Assembly: GCA_025464925.1 (NCBI GenBank) | Contig: JAODMS010000063.1 | Span: 1 to 22,888 of the forward strand | Length of the DNA: 22,888 nucleotides | Source of the DNA: Arthrobacter sp. | Lineage (GTDB): Bacteria; Actinomycetota; Actinomycetes; Actinomycetales; Micrococcaceae | Reading direction: 5' to 3' | In this document: positions 1 to 7,915 of the stretch, piece after piece | How the letters are laid out: each line of letters opens with the position of its first letter | How positions within the stretch are numbered: the stretch's first letter is position 1 | Notes under the pieces: generated by a model | What the model saw: only the letters and a program-made list of their open reading frames with translations | Databases searched by the model: none | Told to the model about the DNA's origin: nothing | Program-made: the position numbers and the translations under genes

Positions 1-966
1 CAGGCAGCGCAGGGCTTCGGGCTTGCTGTTTCCGGAGGAGAGGCGTTTGCGGTAGTAGGCCTGTCCGAGTCCGTCGAGCCGGGCCTGGGTGATGGCGATG
101 CGGTGCAGGGCGGCGTTGAGTTGTCGGTTGCCCGAGCGGGTCATTCTGACCCTCCCGGCGGTGTTCCCGGACCAGACCGGAACCGGTGCAACCCCGGCAT
201 TCCGTGCGAATGCGGCCTCTGACTTGAACCGGGAGACACCCGCGACCTCGCCGACGATCTTCGCAGCGGTCAGTTCCGCGCATCCGGGCATGGCGACCAG
301 CGCGGGAGCGACCTGCCTGACCAGTGCCGCGATCCGCTTTTCCAAGGCATTGACCCGGACGGTGAGGTCAATGGTGTCGCGGAGTTCGTCGAGGGCGATC
401 TCGGCCACCGTCCCGGACAGGGAAGTGAGCCAGGACAGGAGCCGGTTCTGGTGCTTTGCCAGATGCATCGTCCGGGCAGGCGGCGCCATGGAGGGGTCCA
501 GCTCGTGGACACGCCACAACAGCCTGTTTACCGTGGCGGTGCGGTGCTTGAGCAGGTCCTCCCGCCGGTCCACCAGCAGCCTCAGCTCCCGGGATTCATC
601 GTCGTGCAGAGCAGCGGGCAGGTCCGGTTCGCGCAGCACGGCTCTGGCCACGGCGAGGGCATCGATCGGGTCCGACTTCCCGCGCGTCCGGGCAGAGGCC
701 CGGGTCTGGGCCATGAGCTTGGGCGGAACACGCACCACACCCTGGCCGGCGGCCAGCAGATCCCGCTCGAGCCGTGCGGAAAGGTGCCGGCAGTCCTCGA
801 TTCCCCAGCGCACGTCGTCCCCGAAACGCTCCCTGGCCCACCGGATCGCTTTCCGGTGGCCTTTTTCCTCGGCCGTTACCGTGATCTGTCCCAGTTCACG
901 GCTGACCTGATCGACGGCAACAAAAGTGTGGGTTCGCTTGTGCACATCGGCGCCAACAACAACCAT
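1..966 (-). CDS. IS110 family transposase (C-terminus cut by window edge)
   Basis: DEDD-type transposase/recombinase that moves the insertion sequence. The 322 visible residues begin MVVVGADVHK. The N-terminal RuvC-like domain shows the expected acidic residues: D7 in GADVHK, E57 in WGIEDCR, and D99/D102 in KSDPIDALAVA. The C-terminal Tnp_2 (transposase_20) domain is recognisable from MPGCAELTAAKIVGEVAG (from about residue 226) and contains WSGNTAGRVRMTRSGNRQLN, where the family's catalytic serine is expected (about S266). Family members are usually 350-420 residues, so only a short tail is missing. The start is ATG at 966 with a perfect AAGGAGG ribosome binding site at 975-981. No internal stop or frameshift is visible, so the element may be active. 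Bridge RNA-guided recombination is established for the family (IS621); its use here is inferred. Confidence 0.95.
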   Translation of the reverse strand, partial: MVVVGADVHKRTHTFVAVDQVSRELGQITVTAEEKGHRKAIRWARERFGDDVRWGIEDCRHLSARLERDLLAAGQGVVRVPPKLMAQTRASARTRGKSDPIDALAVARAVLREPDLPAALHDDESRELRLLVDRREDLLKHRTATVNRLLWRVHELDPSMAPPARTMHLAKHQNRLLSWLTSLSGTVAEIALDELRDTIDLTVRVNALEKRIAALVRQVAPALVAMPGCAELTAAKIVGEVAGVSRFKSEAAFARNAGVAPVPVWSGNTAGRVRMTRSGNRQLNAALHRIAITQARLDGLGQAYYRKRLSSGNSKPEALRCL

Positions 967-1140
967 GGTGGTTGCCTCCTTCTTTCACCTGAGAGGACGG
1001 CTGGGCCGGTCGGCGGACAAACCTCAGTGGGGGCGATGCCACGCTCCTATCAAGTCACGCCGGCCGGTCCATCACACCCGGTGCCGGCAAAACGCATGGA
1101 CGCCAACCCGAAGGCGGCAGCGAGCCTAAGAGCCAGACAC
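967..1140 (-). ncRNA. Candidate bridge RNA locus in the IS110 5' leader
   Basis: The roughly 170 bases upstream of the transposase have no convincing ORF. In the IS110 group (as opposed to IS1111), the bridge RNA is encoded in this 5' non-coding end. Seen on the transposase strand: a short GTGG/CCAC hairpin (1042-1027), CTCAG/CTGAG arms (1027-1023 and 993-989) and an 8-bp repeat (plus-strand GGCCGGTC at 1004-1011 and 1062-1069). The assignment rests on position and family knowledge; target- and donor-binding loops were not resolved. Confidence 0.3.
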
Positions 1141-1242
1141 CGGGTGATCAGGATCCAACCACCGCATCAACTGCGGCAAGACCACCCTCACACTGACGCC
1201 AGCCTAACCGCCGCGGCTCCTTGAGCCCGCCTGGGGACCCCT

Positions 1243-1797
1243 TCAGGAGGCGGGGAGAAGCAGCATGGCGACGGCGGTGCCCGCGAGCATGAAGGGTCCG
1301 AAGGGAATGCTCGATTTCAGCGTCCCGCGCCGCACGGCAAGGAGGCCGAGGCTCCACAGTCCGCCGAACAAGAACGCCGCAAAAGTGCCGGCAAAGACAT
1401 GCCCCCAGCTCAGGAACCCCAGATACATGCCCAGGACGCCGGCCAGTTTCACATCGCCGAAACCCATGCCCGGCGGATAGGCGGCCCGCAGGAGGAAATA
1501 GAACAGCCAGAGCACGCCTCCCCCGGCCAGGACGCGCAGCCCCGGCACGCCGAAAAGGCCGGTGCCGCCTCCGGATGCTGCCGCACCGGCCTGGAACGCC
1601 TGGCTCGCGGCGGCGCCGAGCAGGAGGACCCCCGCGACCGCATACGAGGGAAAAACGATCCGGTCCGGCAGCAGGTGGTGCCGGACGTCGATCACGGTGA
1701 GGCGGACCGCCATGACCGCGAAATACGCGCAGGCGGCAAGCACCAGCCAGAAGGCCGGCGTGCCTGCCTCTCCGAGTTCATCGAGCCGTTGGATCAC
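1243..1797 (-). CDS. Prepilin peptidase (A24 family), short form
   Basis: Membrane aspartyl protease of the type IV prepilin peptidase family, which cleaves leader peptides of type IV pilin-like or Tad/Flp pilins at the inner face of the membrane. The two catalytic aspartates are visible in VIDVRHHLLPDRIV and in GMGFGDVKLAGVLGMYLG, within six or so hydrophobic segments. The N-terminal methyltransferase domain of PilD-type enzymes is absent, as is common in actinobacterial or Tad-type peptidases. I chose GTG at 1797 (184 residues) over the ATG at 1866: a TACCAT -10 box (1809-1804) lies exactly six bases before the GTG, and the longer version would add an Arg/Pro-rich stretch that runs into the divergent gene. 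No pilin or secretion genes lie nearby, so its substrate is unknown. It converges on nothing; the IS leader follows. Confidence 0.88.
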   Translation of the reverse strand: MIQRLDELGEAGTPAFWLVLAACAYFAVMAVRLTVIDVRHHLLPDRIVFPSYAVAGVLLLGAAASQAFQAGAAASGGGTGLFGVPGLRVLAGGGVLWLFYFLLRAAYPPGMGFGDVKLAGVLGMYLGFLSWGHVFAGTFAAFLFGGLWSLGLLAVRRGTLKSSIPFGPFMLAGTAVAMLLLPAS

Positions 1798-1803
1798 CCT
1801 CGG

Positions 1804-1809
1804 ATGGTA
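1804..1809 (-). promoter_or_regulatory. -10 box TACCAT, leaderless start of prepilin peptidase
   Basis: On the minus strand TACCAT (1809-1804) is followed by six bases and then GTG at 1797, so the predicted transcription start is the G of the start codon. No clear -35 element is seen. It lies 35 bases from the divergent -10 box at 1845-1850. Confidence 0.55.
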
Positions 1810-1844
1810 CTGGATAATTCCCCGGCCGCGGCTGGCTCCGCGCG

Positions 1845-1850
1845 TAAACT
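1845..1850 (+). promoter_or_regulatory. -10 box TAAACT, leaderless start of the 1857 gene
   Basis: TAAACT is followed by GTGGAT and then ATG at 1857. The predicted transcription start coincides with that ATG. No ribosome binding site precedes either the GTG at 1851 or the ATG at 1857, which fits a leaderless mRNA and favours 1857 as the start. Confidence 0.6.
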
Positions 1851-1856
1851 GTGGAT

Positions 1857-2678
1857 ATGGCCGCATGGGACAGCAGGAACCGGCGTGAGCCCCGCACGCC
1901 TCGGAATCCGGCGGAACAGGCGGCGGCGTTCAGGAACCTGTGCCGGTCCTCGCCCTGGAAGTGGCAATCACTGCGGTTCGAATACCTCGACCGGCCCTTT
2001 CCAGATTCCGCCTCGGCCGCCGACGGCGCGCCCGATCTGGTCAGGGCATGGCTGCGACGTCCCGGTGCCCTGCGGCTTGAGACAGCCGATGCACTGGTCC
2101 TCCACAGCACCACCGGCATCAATGATTCCCGGGACGGCTTCTACGTAAGTTCCACGAGGAAATCATGGCTTCTCCCGCCGCAGCTGGTCACCCCGGTCTA
2201 CGACGACGGGGGCCGGGTCCGGCGCCGTCCGGAGGCCGCCTACGGCGAACCCTGCTTCGGCAACGGCCGCTTCGCCGCTGCCCTGGACCCCGTGGAGCTG
2301 GCAGGGAACGCCCCGGTGCCCCTGGAGTTCCCGAACTCCAATCCCGTGGAACTGGGACCGATCAGCGAGGTCGACCACGAAGGCCGCCCCGCCCTGGAAA
2401 CCACGGCAAGCCCCAACCCGGGCTACCGCCCTGCCGATCCCGGAGCGCCGCTGTGCCGGCCGGGACGCACCCTCCTGCGGATCGACGCCGGCACCGGCGT
2501 CTGCGTCGCGAGCCGCTGGCTTGACGACGAGCCAGCCGGGTATGGCCACTACTTGCGGATCCTGGCCGTGGACGAGTACATGCTGGATGACCTGTTTCTG
2601 GCCGAATCCATGAACCTTACCGACGTACGCCGGCACATCAGCTGGGACGTGTCGAGGGACGCCGGCCCGGTGGCCTGA
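1857..2678 (+). CDS. Conserved-looking hypothetical protein
   Basis: Not recognised. The 273-residue soluble protein has no signal peptide or membrane segment. It is rich in W, P, R and D, with a charged N-terminus followed by PWKWQSLRFEYLDRPFPD and a C-terminal part containing YLRILAVDEYMLDDLFLAESM. Codon usage is typical of the window, with GC-rich third positions throughout and no frameshift, so it looks like a real expressed gene. The start at ATG 1857 is supported by the TAAACT box six bases upstream; an in-frame GTG at 1851 is the alternative. It is divergent from the prepilin peptidase, sharing a 59-bp promoter region, and is followed by a small hairpin and then a separately promoted GNAT gene. 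No function is proposed. Confidence 0.75.
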   Translation: MAAWDSRNRREPRTPRNPAEQAAAFRNLCRSSPWKWQSLRFEYLDRPFPDSASAADGAPDLVRAWLRRPGALRLETADALVLHSTTGINDSRDGFYVSSTRKSWLLPPQLVTPVYDDGGRVRRRPEAAYGEPCFGNGRFAAALDPVELAGNAPVPLEFPNSNPVELGPISEVDHEGRPALETTASPNPGYRPADPGAPLCRPGRTLLRIDAGTGVCVASRWLDDEPAGYGHYLRILAVDEYMLDDLFLAESMNLTDVRRHISWDVSRDAGPVA

Positions 2679-2684
2679 CACCCA

Positions 2685-2705
2685 GGCGCCACCGACAGGT
2701 GCGCC
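2685..2705 (+). terminator. Weak hairpin after the 1857-2678 gene
   Basis: GGCG-(C bulge)-CACC, loop GACA, GGTGCGCC forms an eight-pair stem seven bases after the stop codon. There is no U-tract, so it is at best a weak intrinsic terminator. Confidence 0.35.
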
Positions 2706-2770
2706 GCCGGCCGTACCGCTGGGTCCGGCTGAGGACCGGCCGCTGACTGGCCGCCAGGGAGCCGCGCCGT

Positions 2771-2776
2771 TAGGCT
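2771..2776 (+). promoter_or_regulatory. -10 box TAGGCT, leaderless start of GNAT gene
   Basis: TAGGCT ends six bases before the ATG at 2783; the predicted transcription start is the A of ATG. There is no Shine-Dalgarno in between (TCCGGG). Confidence 0.55.
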
Positions 2777-2782
2777 TCCGGG

Positions 2783-3433
2783 ATGACTGAGCCCGCCACC
2801 TATTGGCCGCCCTTCGGCCTCGCGCTGACCACACCCCGCCTTGACCTGCGACCCATCCGCGATGACGAGATCCCGGCGGCCGTCGCGGCGGCTCGCAGCG
2901 GCGTCCATGAACCCGGCCGCAACCCCTTCAGCACCCCCTGGACCGAAGTGTCCGTGAACGAACTCGGCCCGAACATGGCGCAGTGGTACTGGCGTTGCCG
3001 CGGCATTCTGTCGCCGGAGGAGTGGACGCTGCTGCTGGGGGTCTGGCACGACGGCAAGTTCATCGGCTGCCAGGACGTCGGGGCGAAGAACTTCGCAACG
3101 CTGAAGACCGTAACCACAGGCTCCTGGCTCCGGCGGGATGTGCACGGCCGCGGGTTCGGCAAGGAGATGCGTGGCGCCGTCGCGCTCTATGCCTTCGACT
3201 GGCTGGGTGCGGAGGTCGCCGAATCCGACGCTGCAGCCTGGAACCAGCAGTCACTTGGGGTCTCACGTTCCCTCGGCTACGAACTTAACGGCGTTACCCG
3301 CGCGTCCTGGGGAGGCAAGGCGCAGGACGTGCAGAAAGTACGCCTCACACCCGGCACTTTCCGGCGTCCGGACTGGCCGCTGGAAGTCCGGGGACACGGG
3401 CCAACGGCCGCATACCTGGGCATCGGCAGCTAG
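2783..3433 (+). CDS. GNAT family N-acetyltransferase
   Basis: Predicted acetyl-CoA-dependent acetyltransferase of the RimJ/RimL type, 216 residues, cytoplasmic. The N-terminus LTTPRLDLRPIRDDEI is the usual GNAT beta1/alpha1 opening. Motif A is seen as SWLRRDVHGRGFGKEMRGAV, where the RGFGKEM loop binds the CoA pyrophosphate (consensus R/Q-x-x-G-x-G/A). It is followed by AFDWLGAEVAESDAAAWN and the N-x-x-S-x-x-x-x-x-x-x-G-Y helix (NQQSLGVSRSLGYEL) typical of this group. The substrate (protein N-terminus, small molecule or antibiotic) cannot be told from sequence. The gene stands alone with its own leaderless promoter; the next gene begins 64 bases later. Confidence 0.9.
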   Translation: MTEPATYWPPFGLALTTPRLDLRPIRDDEIPAAVAAARSGVHEPGRNPFSTPWTEVSVNELGPNMAQWYWRCRGILSPEEWTLLLGVWHDGKFIGCQDVGAKNFATLKTVTTGSWLRRDVHGRGFGKEMRGAVALYAFDWLGAEVAESDAAAWNQQSLGVSRSLGYELNGVTRASWGGKAQDVQKVRLTPGTFRRPDWPLEVRGHGPTAAYLGIGS

Positions 3434-3497
3434 CGGGGGTGGCCCGCGCCGGGACAGGCACAGGATTTTCCCAAGCTGCCGCGGATTGAATGACCGC

Positions 3498-4025
3498 ATG
3501 TCCGGCCCAGCGATCGAGACCAGGCCCCGCCCGGCCACCGGACGCACGGCGCTGCTGATGTCCCTCACGCTGCTGTGCGCCCTCGGAATGGCGCTGGCCT
3601 ATCTGTTCCTCACGGCCAAGGCGGCGCCCAGTGTTCCGCTTGGCGCCGCGGCGTTCGTTCCGGGCGGCATGGCAGGCATCAGCGAAATCGTGCCGCTGGA
3701 GGTCGACGGCTGGGCACCGCCCAGGGACCAGAGTCCGTTGTCGGGCAAGCCGCCGGAGGGAACTCACAGAGTGCGGCTCGTCGTCCGGATCACCGCGCTG
3801 GAGAGCGAGGGTGTGCAGCTCGACGCCCGCGACTTCACGGTGTCCGGCCTCGGCTCCTTCACGGCGCAGCCGGTGTGGAGCTCGGAGGCGAACATGGTGC
3901 TGCGGCAGGGCGAATCACTCGCCGCGACCCTGGTCTTCGAACTTCCTGACAAGGCCGTCGCCCTCATCCTGGAAGGCCCCGGGGACTCCAGGCTGTCCAT
4001 GGGCCTCGCGCACCACCGCGGCTAG
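3498..4025 (+). CDS. Membrane-anchored protein with extracytoplasmic beta-rich domain
   Basis: 175 residues. A short cytoplasmic Arg/Pro-rich head is followed by one strong transmembrane segment (about residues 18-42) and then an extracytoplasmic domain ending SRLSMGLAHHRG. The domain pattern (VRLVVRITALESEGVQLDAR, LRQGESLAATLVFELPDKA) resembles the DUF4352/telokin-like beta-sandwich, but this is a resemblance, not an assignment. The start is ATG 3498; a poor -10-like TTGAAT (3486-3491) lies exactly six bases upstream and no Shine-Dalgarno is seen. The stop at 4023-4025 abuts the remnant signal peptide of the multicopper oxidase, so the two were probably co-transcribed with the signal peptidase gene. 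An accessory or scaffold role for the oxidase is a guess. Confidence 0.7.
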   Translation: MSGPAIETRPRPATGRTALLMSLTLLCALGMALAYLFLTAKAAPSVPLGAAAFVPGGMAGISEIVPLEVDGWAPPRDQSPLSGKPPEGTHRVRLVVRITALESEGVQLDARDFTVSGLGSFTAQPVWSSEANMVLRQGESLAATLVFELPDKAVALILEGPGDSRLSMGLAHHRG

Positions 4026-4066
4026 CGCTCACTATCGGAGGGCTCGGATTAGTCGGGGCAGGCATT

Positions 4067-5603
4067 GTGACCGTTCCGATTTCCGGCGCCAGTGCCAAAT
4101 CGGCGAGCCGGCTCAGGGACAGCGACATGCCCCGCCCCTACCGGACGCCCCTGACATTGGCTCCTCCGCTTGGCTTCCAGACAACAGTCGATGCCAACGG
4201 GGTCAGGACCCAGCACTACACCCTGACGCAGAGGCTGGCCAAGGCGCAGATCCTTCCCCGCCTGACCACGCCCATCCTCGGCTATAACGGAATCTTCCCC
4301 GGGCCCACCATCCGGATAGAACAAGGCACCCATGCGGTGGTCCACATGAGGAACCAGCTGCCGGCCGGCATCCGACGTTCGGCCATGCACTGCCCACTTC
4401 CACGCACCTGCACGGCTCCGCGTCACTTCCCCAGTTCGACGGCTATGCAAACGACCTCACTCTGCCCGGCTTCTACAAGGACTACCAGTACCCGAACTAC
4501 CAGCCGGCCCGGAGCCTCTGGTATCACGATCACGCCGTTCATTTCACCGCGCAGAACGTCTACTCCGGACTCGCCGGCCAGTACCTGATCAGCGATCCGG
4601 TCGAGAAAGGCCTGCTCCCGCAAGGAGACTTTGATATTCCGCTGACCGTCAGTGACGCGATGTTTGCGGCCGACGGTTCGCTTGGCTGTGACGACCGCGA
4701 GCACTCCGGCTTATGGGGCGACATCATACTGGTCAACGGAAAGCCCTGGCCGGTGATGAAGGTCCAACGCCGCGTCTACCGCTTCCGGATCCTCAACGCC
4801 TCGGTTTCGCGTTCGTACAGGTTCACGCTGAGCACCGGGGATCCGGTCACCGTTGTCGCTACGGACGCCGGGCTGATGCCTGCCGCGCAGACCGCAGCCT
4901 CGTGGCGCCACGGCGGCGGGGAGCGCTATGAGGTCCTGGTCGATTTCCGAAAATACGCCCCAGGGACTCGGATCGAACTGCGCAACCTTTCCAACCAGAA
5001 CAACCGCGACTTCGACCACACAGGGAAGATCATGGCTTTCGACGTTGTGGCGGACGCCGTCGACACGGCGGACCGCAGCTGGAACAGGATTCCACGCTGG
5101 CCCGGAGCCACCCGATGGACCTTCCCGCAGCTGCCGCCACCAAGACACGCCGGTTCCGGGTCAAACACGATGACGCCACCAACATCTGGACCATCGATGA
5201 CATGACCTGGGAAGAGGTCGTCGCCAGCGGCTTCAAGAGGGTCCTGGCGGATCCGGCCCCGAAGTCCGTGGAAATCTGGGAACTCCAGAACACCTCGGGC
5301 GGCTGGCACCACCCCATGCACATCCACCTGGTGGACTTCCAGATTCTCAGCCGCAACGGCAAGCCGCCGTTCCCTTATGAGAAGGGGCCCAAGGACGTGG
5401 TGTACGTGGGCGAAAATGAGACAGTCCGCCTGCTGGTCCACTTCGGGCCGCACCGCGGACGCTACATGCTTCATTGCCACAACCTGCCCCACGAGGACCA
5501 TGCCATGATGCTGCAGTTCCGGGTGGGGCTCCGCGCCGACGAGGCCGATCCGAATGGTCCGGTCTCGGCCGCCCGGGCGGAGTGGGACTCGGAACAGGAC
5601 TGA
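4067..5603 (+). pseudogene. Multicopper oxidase (CotA/bilirubin oxidase-like), frameshifted
   Basis: The coding sequence of about 513 residues is spread over three reading frames. All four copper-ligand motifs of a secreted laccase-like oxidase survive: THLHGSASLPQFDGYAND and WYHDHAVH in the middle frame, and HHPMHIHL and MLHCHNLPHEDHAMM in the last. The first shift is at about 4367-4371: one missing base would join NQLPAG to HPTFGHALPTSTHLHG. The second is near 5089-5094: one missing base would join WNRIP to STLARSHP. GTG 4067 is the first usable start, but the same frame upstream (4022-4066) encodes LALTIGGLGLVGAGI, a signal-peptide core with no start codon. The 5' end therefore also looks damaged. 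Neighbouring genes are intact, so true gene decay is more likely than poor sequence. If the sequence is wrong, this would be a Tat- or Sec-exported oxidase of copper, manganese or phenolics. Confidence 0.85.
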
Positions 5604-5608
5604 GTGCC

Positions 5609-6076
5609 GTGCGGCGGCGGACCCTGGCCGTGGCAGCGGTGTGTCTGGGCGGGCTGCCGGCTGTCCGGCTCTGGGTTCTCGAACCGATCACGGTCAGCTC
5701 CGGAAGCATGGAACCTACAATCCCGGCCGGCGGCGTCGTCTGGCTGAATAAAGCCGCACCACATCTGGCGGGCATCCGCCCCGGGCAACTGGTCGCCTTC
5801 AGGGAACCGGACGCCGGCGTCCTGATCAAGCGCGTCGTGGCCCACGGAGGGCAGACCGTGTCGATCCTGGACGGTCTGCTATACATCGACGGTAGGCCGG
5901 CAACGGAACCCTACGTGGACCAGCGGACCGTAGACGGCGTGTACTTCGGCACGGTGACAGTACCGGCCGGAGAGCTGTTCGTGCTGGGAGACAACCGGGA
6001 AACCTCCATCGACTCCCGCGACTTCGGCCCGATCGCGGCCTCCGACGTGCTCGGCACGCTCCTGGGAACAGGTTAG
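5609..6076 (+). CDS. lepB: Signal peptidase I (S26 family), small
   Basis: Membrane serine protease that removes signal peptides from exported proteins. 155 residues, short compared with classical LepB but typical for Gram-positive paralogues. One N-terminal membrane segment (about residues 5-26) leads directly into the catalytic serine in ITVSSGSMEPTI (S33). The general-base lysine is in LIKRVVAHGG (K74), and the conserved box E is GDNRETSIDSRDFG. The start is GTG 5609, five bases after the oxidase stop, with AGGA at 5596-5599 inside the oxidase 3' end. An in-frame upstream extension would overlap the oxidase and was rejected. Its tight coupling to the oxidase suggests a dedicated or co-regulated peptidase. 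A housekeeping LepB elsewhere in the genome is likely. Confidence 0.9.
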   Translation: MRRRTLAVAAVCLGGLPAVRLWVLEPITVSSGSMEPTIPAGGVVWLNKAAPHLAGIRPGQLVAFREPDAGVLIKRVVAHGGQTVSILDGLLYIDGRPATEPYVDQRTVDGVYFGTVTVPAGELFVLGDNRETSIDSRDFGPIAASDVLGTLLGTG

Positions 6077-6087
6077 CCAGCCCCGGG

Positions 6088-6168
6088 GCGGATCAGCCGT
6101 GGCCGTCCGGAAGCCTGCGCCTCAGCGGGGGACGAACGAGCACGCGTGGACGGGCGGGCTGATCCGCC
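6088..6168. terminator. Long interrupted inverted repeat between convergent lepB and phoH
   Basis: A perfect 12-bp pair, GGCGGATCAGCC (6088-6099) and GGCTGATCCGCC (6157-6168), encloses a second pair, CCGTCC (6104-6109) and GGACGG (6148-6153), with about 38 bases inside. It lies between the stops at 6076 and 6184 and would fold on both strands. It has no U-tract, so a bidirectional terminator or mRNA 3'-end stabiliser is plausible. Confidence 0.5.
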
Positions 6169-6183
6169 GAAGGAGACCGAAGC

Positions 6184-7626
6184 CTAGCTTTCCGCCCCCT
6201 CGAGCAGCTCGGTCACCAGGGCCGCGATCGGCGAGCGCTCCGAGCGGGTGAGGGTGATATGGCCGAAGAGCGGATGCCCCTTCAACGTCTCGACGACGGC
6301 GGCGACGCCGTCGTGCCGACCGACGCGAAGGTTGTCGCGCTGGGCGACGTCATGGGTCAGGACGATCTTCGAGTTTTGCCCGATCCGGCTCATCACCGTG
6401 AGCAGCACGTTCTTCTCCAAGGACTGCGCCTCGTCCACGATCACGAAGGCGTCGTGCAGCGAGCGCCCGCGGATGTGGGTCAGCGGCATAACCTCGAGCA
6501 TGCCCCGGTCCATCACTTCCTCCACGACTTCCTGGCTGACGAGCGCCCCGAGGGTGTCGAAGACCGCCTGGGCCCATGGGTTCATCTTTTCGGCCTCGGA
6601 ACCGGGCAGGTAGCCCAGCTCCTGGCCGCCCACCGCGTACAGCGGCCGGAAGACGATCACCTTGCGGTGCTCTCCCCGCTCCAGGACGGCCTCGAGGCCG
6701 GCGCACAGGGCCAGCGCCGATTTGCCGGTGCCGGCGCGGCCGCCGAGGGACACGATTCCCACGGCGGGGTCCATCAGGAGGTCGATCGCGAGCCGCTGCT
6801 CGGCCGAACGGCCGTGGAGTCCGAAGACGTCGCGGTCCCCCTTCACCAGGCGGACCTGCTTGTCCGCCCCGACCCGGCCCAGGGCTGAACCGCGGCCGGA
6901 CAGCACCACCAGGCCGGTGTTCGTCGGCATCTCGGCCGCGGCCGGGAGAAAGACCGGCTCGTGTCCGTAGAGAGTGGAAACTTCCTCATCGCCCGCCTCC
7001 ACCTCGGCGACGCCGGTCCAGCCGGAATCCTTTACGAGTTCGCTGCGGTATTCGTCGGCCAGCAGTCCCATGGCAGAGGCCTTGAGGCGCATCGGCAGGT
7101 CCTTGGACACCACGGTGACGTGCCGGCCCTCGTTGGCCAGGTTCTTGGCGACGGCCAGGATCCGGCTGTCGTTGTCCCCGCCGCGGAATCCAAAGGGAAG
7201 CACCTCGGCGGAGATGTGGTTCATCTCCACCAGAAGGGTTCCGCCGTCGTGGCCCAGCGGGATGGGCTGGTCCAGCCCGCCGTGTTCGACGCGCAGGTCA
7301 TCCAGCAGCCGGAGCGCCTTGCGGGCGAAGTAGCCAAGCTCCGGATCATGCCGCTTGCCTTCGAGCTCGGTGATGACGACGATCGGCAGGATGACCTCAT
7401 GCTCGGCGAAGCGCAGCACTGCCCGCGGGTCCGAGAGCAGCACCGAGGTGTCGATCACGAAGCTCCGGGCCCGGTCCTGGTTCGCTGTTCCTTCCCCGGA
7501 AACAGCGAGACCGGCCGCAGCGTTTGAATCCGCTGCTCCGGTCTTTGAGGTGTCGCGCTTGGCGCGAGAGGTAGCTGTCCGGCCCCGGTCGGAAAGAACG
7601 TCGGGCAGTTGTTCAGAAGTAGCCAC
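6184..7626 (-). CDS. phoH2: PhoH2-type protein: PIN domain fused to PhoH ATPase
   Basis: Two-domain RNA-processing protein of about 480 residues; mycobacterial PhoH2 is described as a sequence-specific RNA helicase/RNase. The PIN nuclease domain shows [26 protein letters not shown] and [13 protein letters not shown], supplying the expected acidic residues. The PhoH P-loop domain shows Walker [14 protein letters not shown], Walker [15 protein letters not shown] and [13 protein letters not shown] prefer GTG 7626, which has CTGGAG five bases upstream (7637-7632); an in-frame ATG at 7710 would add 28 Ser/Arg-rich residues. The first 50 residues remain low-complexity linker in either case. In M. 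tuberculosis phoH2 lies close to the same uppS-mca-greA group. A TAGTGT box at 7779-7774 could be its promoter. Confidence 0.93.
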   Translation of the reverse strand: MATSEQLPDVLSDRGRTATSRAKRDTSKTGAADSNAAAGLAVSGEGTANQDRARSFVIDTSVLLSDPRAVLRFAEHEVILPIVVITELEGKRHDPELGYFARKALRLLDDLRVEHGGLDQPIPLGHDGGTLLVEMNHISAEVLPFGFRGGDNDSRILAVAKNLANEGRHVTVVSKDLPMRLKASAMGLLADEYRSELVKDSGWTGVAEVEAGDEEVSTLYGHEPVFLPAAAEMPTNTGLVVLSGRGSALGRVGADKQVRLVKGDRDVFGLHGRSAEQRLAIDLLMDPAVGIVSLGGRAGTGKSALALCAGLEAVLERGEHRKVIVFRPLYAVGGQELGYLPGSEAEKMNPWAQAVFDTLGALVSQEVVEEVMDRGMLEVMPLTHIRGRSLHDAFVIVDEAQSLEKNVLLTVMSRIGQNSKIVLTHDVAQRDNLRVGRHDGVAAVVETLKGHPLFGHITLTRSERSPIAALVTELLEGAES

Positions 7627-7773
7627 ATCGACTCCAGCCCCGGGCGCAAGCCCGGAATTGCTATTGGTGCGGCGGCTCGGCCTGGAGGCCGGACGCGGCC
7701 TCCCGTGCATCCGGTGCGAAAATCCGCTCCATGTGCTGGCCTCCCCGATCGGCCGGCGAATTGCCTGCCAATG

Positions 7774-7779
7774 ACACTA
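7774..7779 (-). promoter_or_regulatory. Possible -10 box TAGTGT upstream of phoH2
   Basis: Minus-strand TAGTGT would start transcription near 7767, giving a leader of about 140 bases to GTG 7626. The same bases carry TAACGT on the plus strand (7778-7783), a symmetric arrangement also seen at 13309-13318. There is no plus-strand gene here to be served. Confidence 0.25.
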
Positions 7780-7915
7780 ACGTAAATCTCCGAAACGGCG
7801 TTTGCCCGCTTATTTTTCGGCGATTCCAGTTGCCATCGTGTGAACTCGGCGTTAACGCGCCCCGTCCGGCACCGGGGCACCGTGGCGCCCCTCGCAGGGT
7901 CCGGCTTCCGGTCCG

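Larger units (their letters stand above)
1..1140 (-). mobile_element. IS110-family insertion sequence, partial
   Basis: The element comprises the IS110-type transposase (cut by the window edge at base 1) and its 5' non-coding leader. IS110 elements usually lack clear terminal inverted repeats and target duplications, so the outer boundary cannot be fixed by eye; about 1140 is a guess based on where the structured leader appears to fade before the neighbouring peptidase gene, whose stop is at 1243. The other end lies outside the window. The element sits downstream of the prepilin peptidase gene and does not visibly break any gene here. Confidence 0.6.

Noticed and set aside
89..1224. Plus-strand open frames over the transposase
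   Set aside because: The minus strand encodes a full set of IS110 motifs with a perfect ribosome binding site; the plus-strand frames are shadows.
4067..5603. Programmed frameshifting in the oxidase
   Set aside because: No slippery heptamer or stimulatory structure at either junction, and two separate shifts would be needed.
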